This document shows, piece by piece, positions 6,393 to 6,824 of a stretch of 6,824 nt of DNA. The DNA is from Chitinophagaceae bacterium (GTDB taxonomy: Bacteria; Bacteroidota; Bacteroidia; Chitinophagales; Chitinophagaceae), in the NCBI GenBank assembly GCA_947442905.1, contig CANEWV010000091.1, positions 1 to 6,824 on the forward strand, written 5' to 3'. The notes under the pieces are model-generated. The model made no database searches. It was not told the origin of the DNA and saw nothing but the letters and a program-made list of their open reading frames with translations. Every line of letters starts with the position of its first letter. The stretch's first letter is position 1. The translations under genes and the position numbers were made by a program.

Positions 6393-6824
6393 ATGATGTT
6401 TGCATTCAAATACATGTTGGTCATACTTGTAATTACTTTATTAACGATTGCTATTTCGCATGCACAAGGGGGCAATACGCTAGTATTAAAAGAAAAAGGC
6501 AGAACCATTCAGAGCTGGATTGAAAAAGATTGTATCACATTTAGATTTAGCAACACACAGTGGATAGATGGAAAAATAAAATCTGTTTTGAAAGACTCCT
6601 TGCTTATTAATATGTACCGCGCGCAGCAATCACCTACTGTGTTTGGTGGTTTTAGGGTTGATACTACCTGGCTTGGTTTTTTAAAAATAAGTATCAACGA
6701 AATATCGGGTATGCCACAGTCGCGCTATAAATCTGGCCTTTTTACCAACGGCGCACTTTTTAGGCTAGGAAGTGGCGCTTATATGTTTTTGAACATAACC
6801 AACAGTTTATTAAAAGGCATGCCA
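6393..6824 (+). CDS. Secreted protein of unknown function, cut by the window end
   Basis: An open frame of 144 codons starts 1 nt after the LysE stop and runs off the right edge with no stop. Two adjacent ATGs (6393 and 6396) could each serve as start. Residues 1-24 form a clear signal peptide: one early lysine (K6), hydrophobic core about 8-22, and S-H-A before Q25 as the likely cleavage site. The mature part begins GGNTLVLKEKGRTIQSW, then a compact strand-rich stretch with regular alternation of polar and hydrophobic residues (49-72: TFRFS, QWIDGKIK, DSLLI), suggesting a small beta barrel. It becomes Gly- and Phe-rich near 113-140, possibly leading to a membrane segment. I do not recognise a named family; the pattern resembles small exported hypothetical proteins seen in Chitinophagaceae. 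Composition matches its neighbours, and it is probably the third gene of the GH3 operon. Confidence 0.8.
   Translation, partial: MMFAFKYMLVILVITLLTIAISHAQGGNTLVLKEKGRTIQSWIEKDCITFRFSNTQWIDGKIKSVLKDSLLINMYRAQQSPTVFGGFRVDTTWLGFLKISINEISGMPQSRYKSGLFTNGALFRLGSGAYMFLNITNSLLKGMP

Overview
The window reads as ordinary chromosomal DNA of a member of the Bacteroidota, probably Chitinophagales (inferred). The grounds are AT-rich coding with tight gene packing, almost no Shine-Dalgarno sequences but A-rich stretches before internal starts, TAnnTTTG-type promoter boxes in the one real intergenic gap, and secreted proteins whose signal peptides end in A-Q. I see no tRNA, rRNA, CRISPR array, insertion sequence, prophage gene or att-like repeat.

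Layout. Left (1-865, + strand): the last codons of an unidentified gene, then a complete YafV/Nit2-type omega-amidase. Middle (862-4192, - strand, transcribed right to left): a tight three-gene operon of an inositol-monophosphatase family enzyme, thiamine-monophosphate kinase ThiL and a secreted S41-family peptidase, with gaps of 10 and 15 nt. The peptidase and the amidase converge and share one TTAA as both stop codons. At 4193-4258 lies the only intergenic gap of note, 66 bp, between two divergent operons. Each start codon has a TAnnTTTG box exactly 4 nt upstream. Right (4259-6824, + strand): a second tight operon of a GH3-family acyl-adenylate-forming enzyme, a LysE/RhtB-type exporter and a secreted protein of unknown function cut by the window end, with gaps of 3 and 1 nt.

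How the genes may work together. The minus operon mixes housekeeping steps (phosphate-ester hydrolysis, final thiamine diphosphate synthesis) with an exported protease, so co-transcription need not mean one pathway. The plus operon is the most suggestive part. GH3 proteins characterised in plants activate carboxylic acids with ATP and join them to amino acids, and LysE-type carriers export amino acids and similar small molecules. A make-and-export pair is a reasonable but untested hypothesis. I do not see a clearly new defence, mobile or RNA system here.
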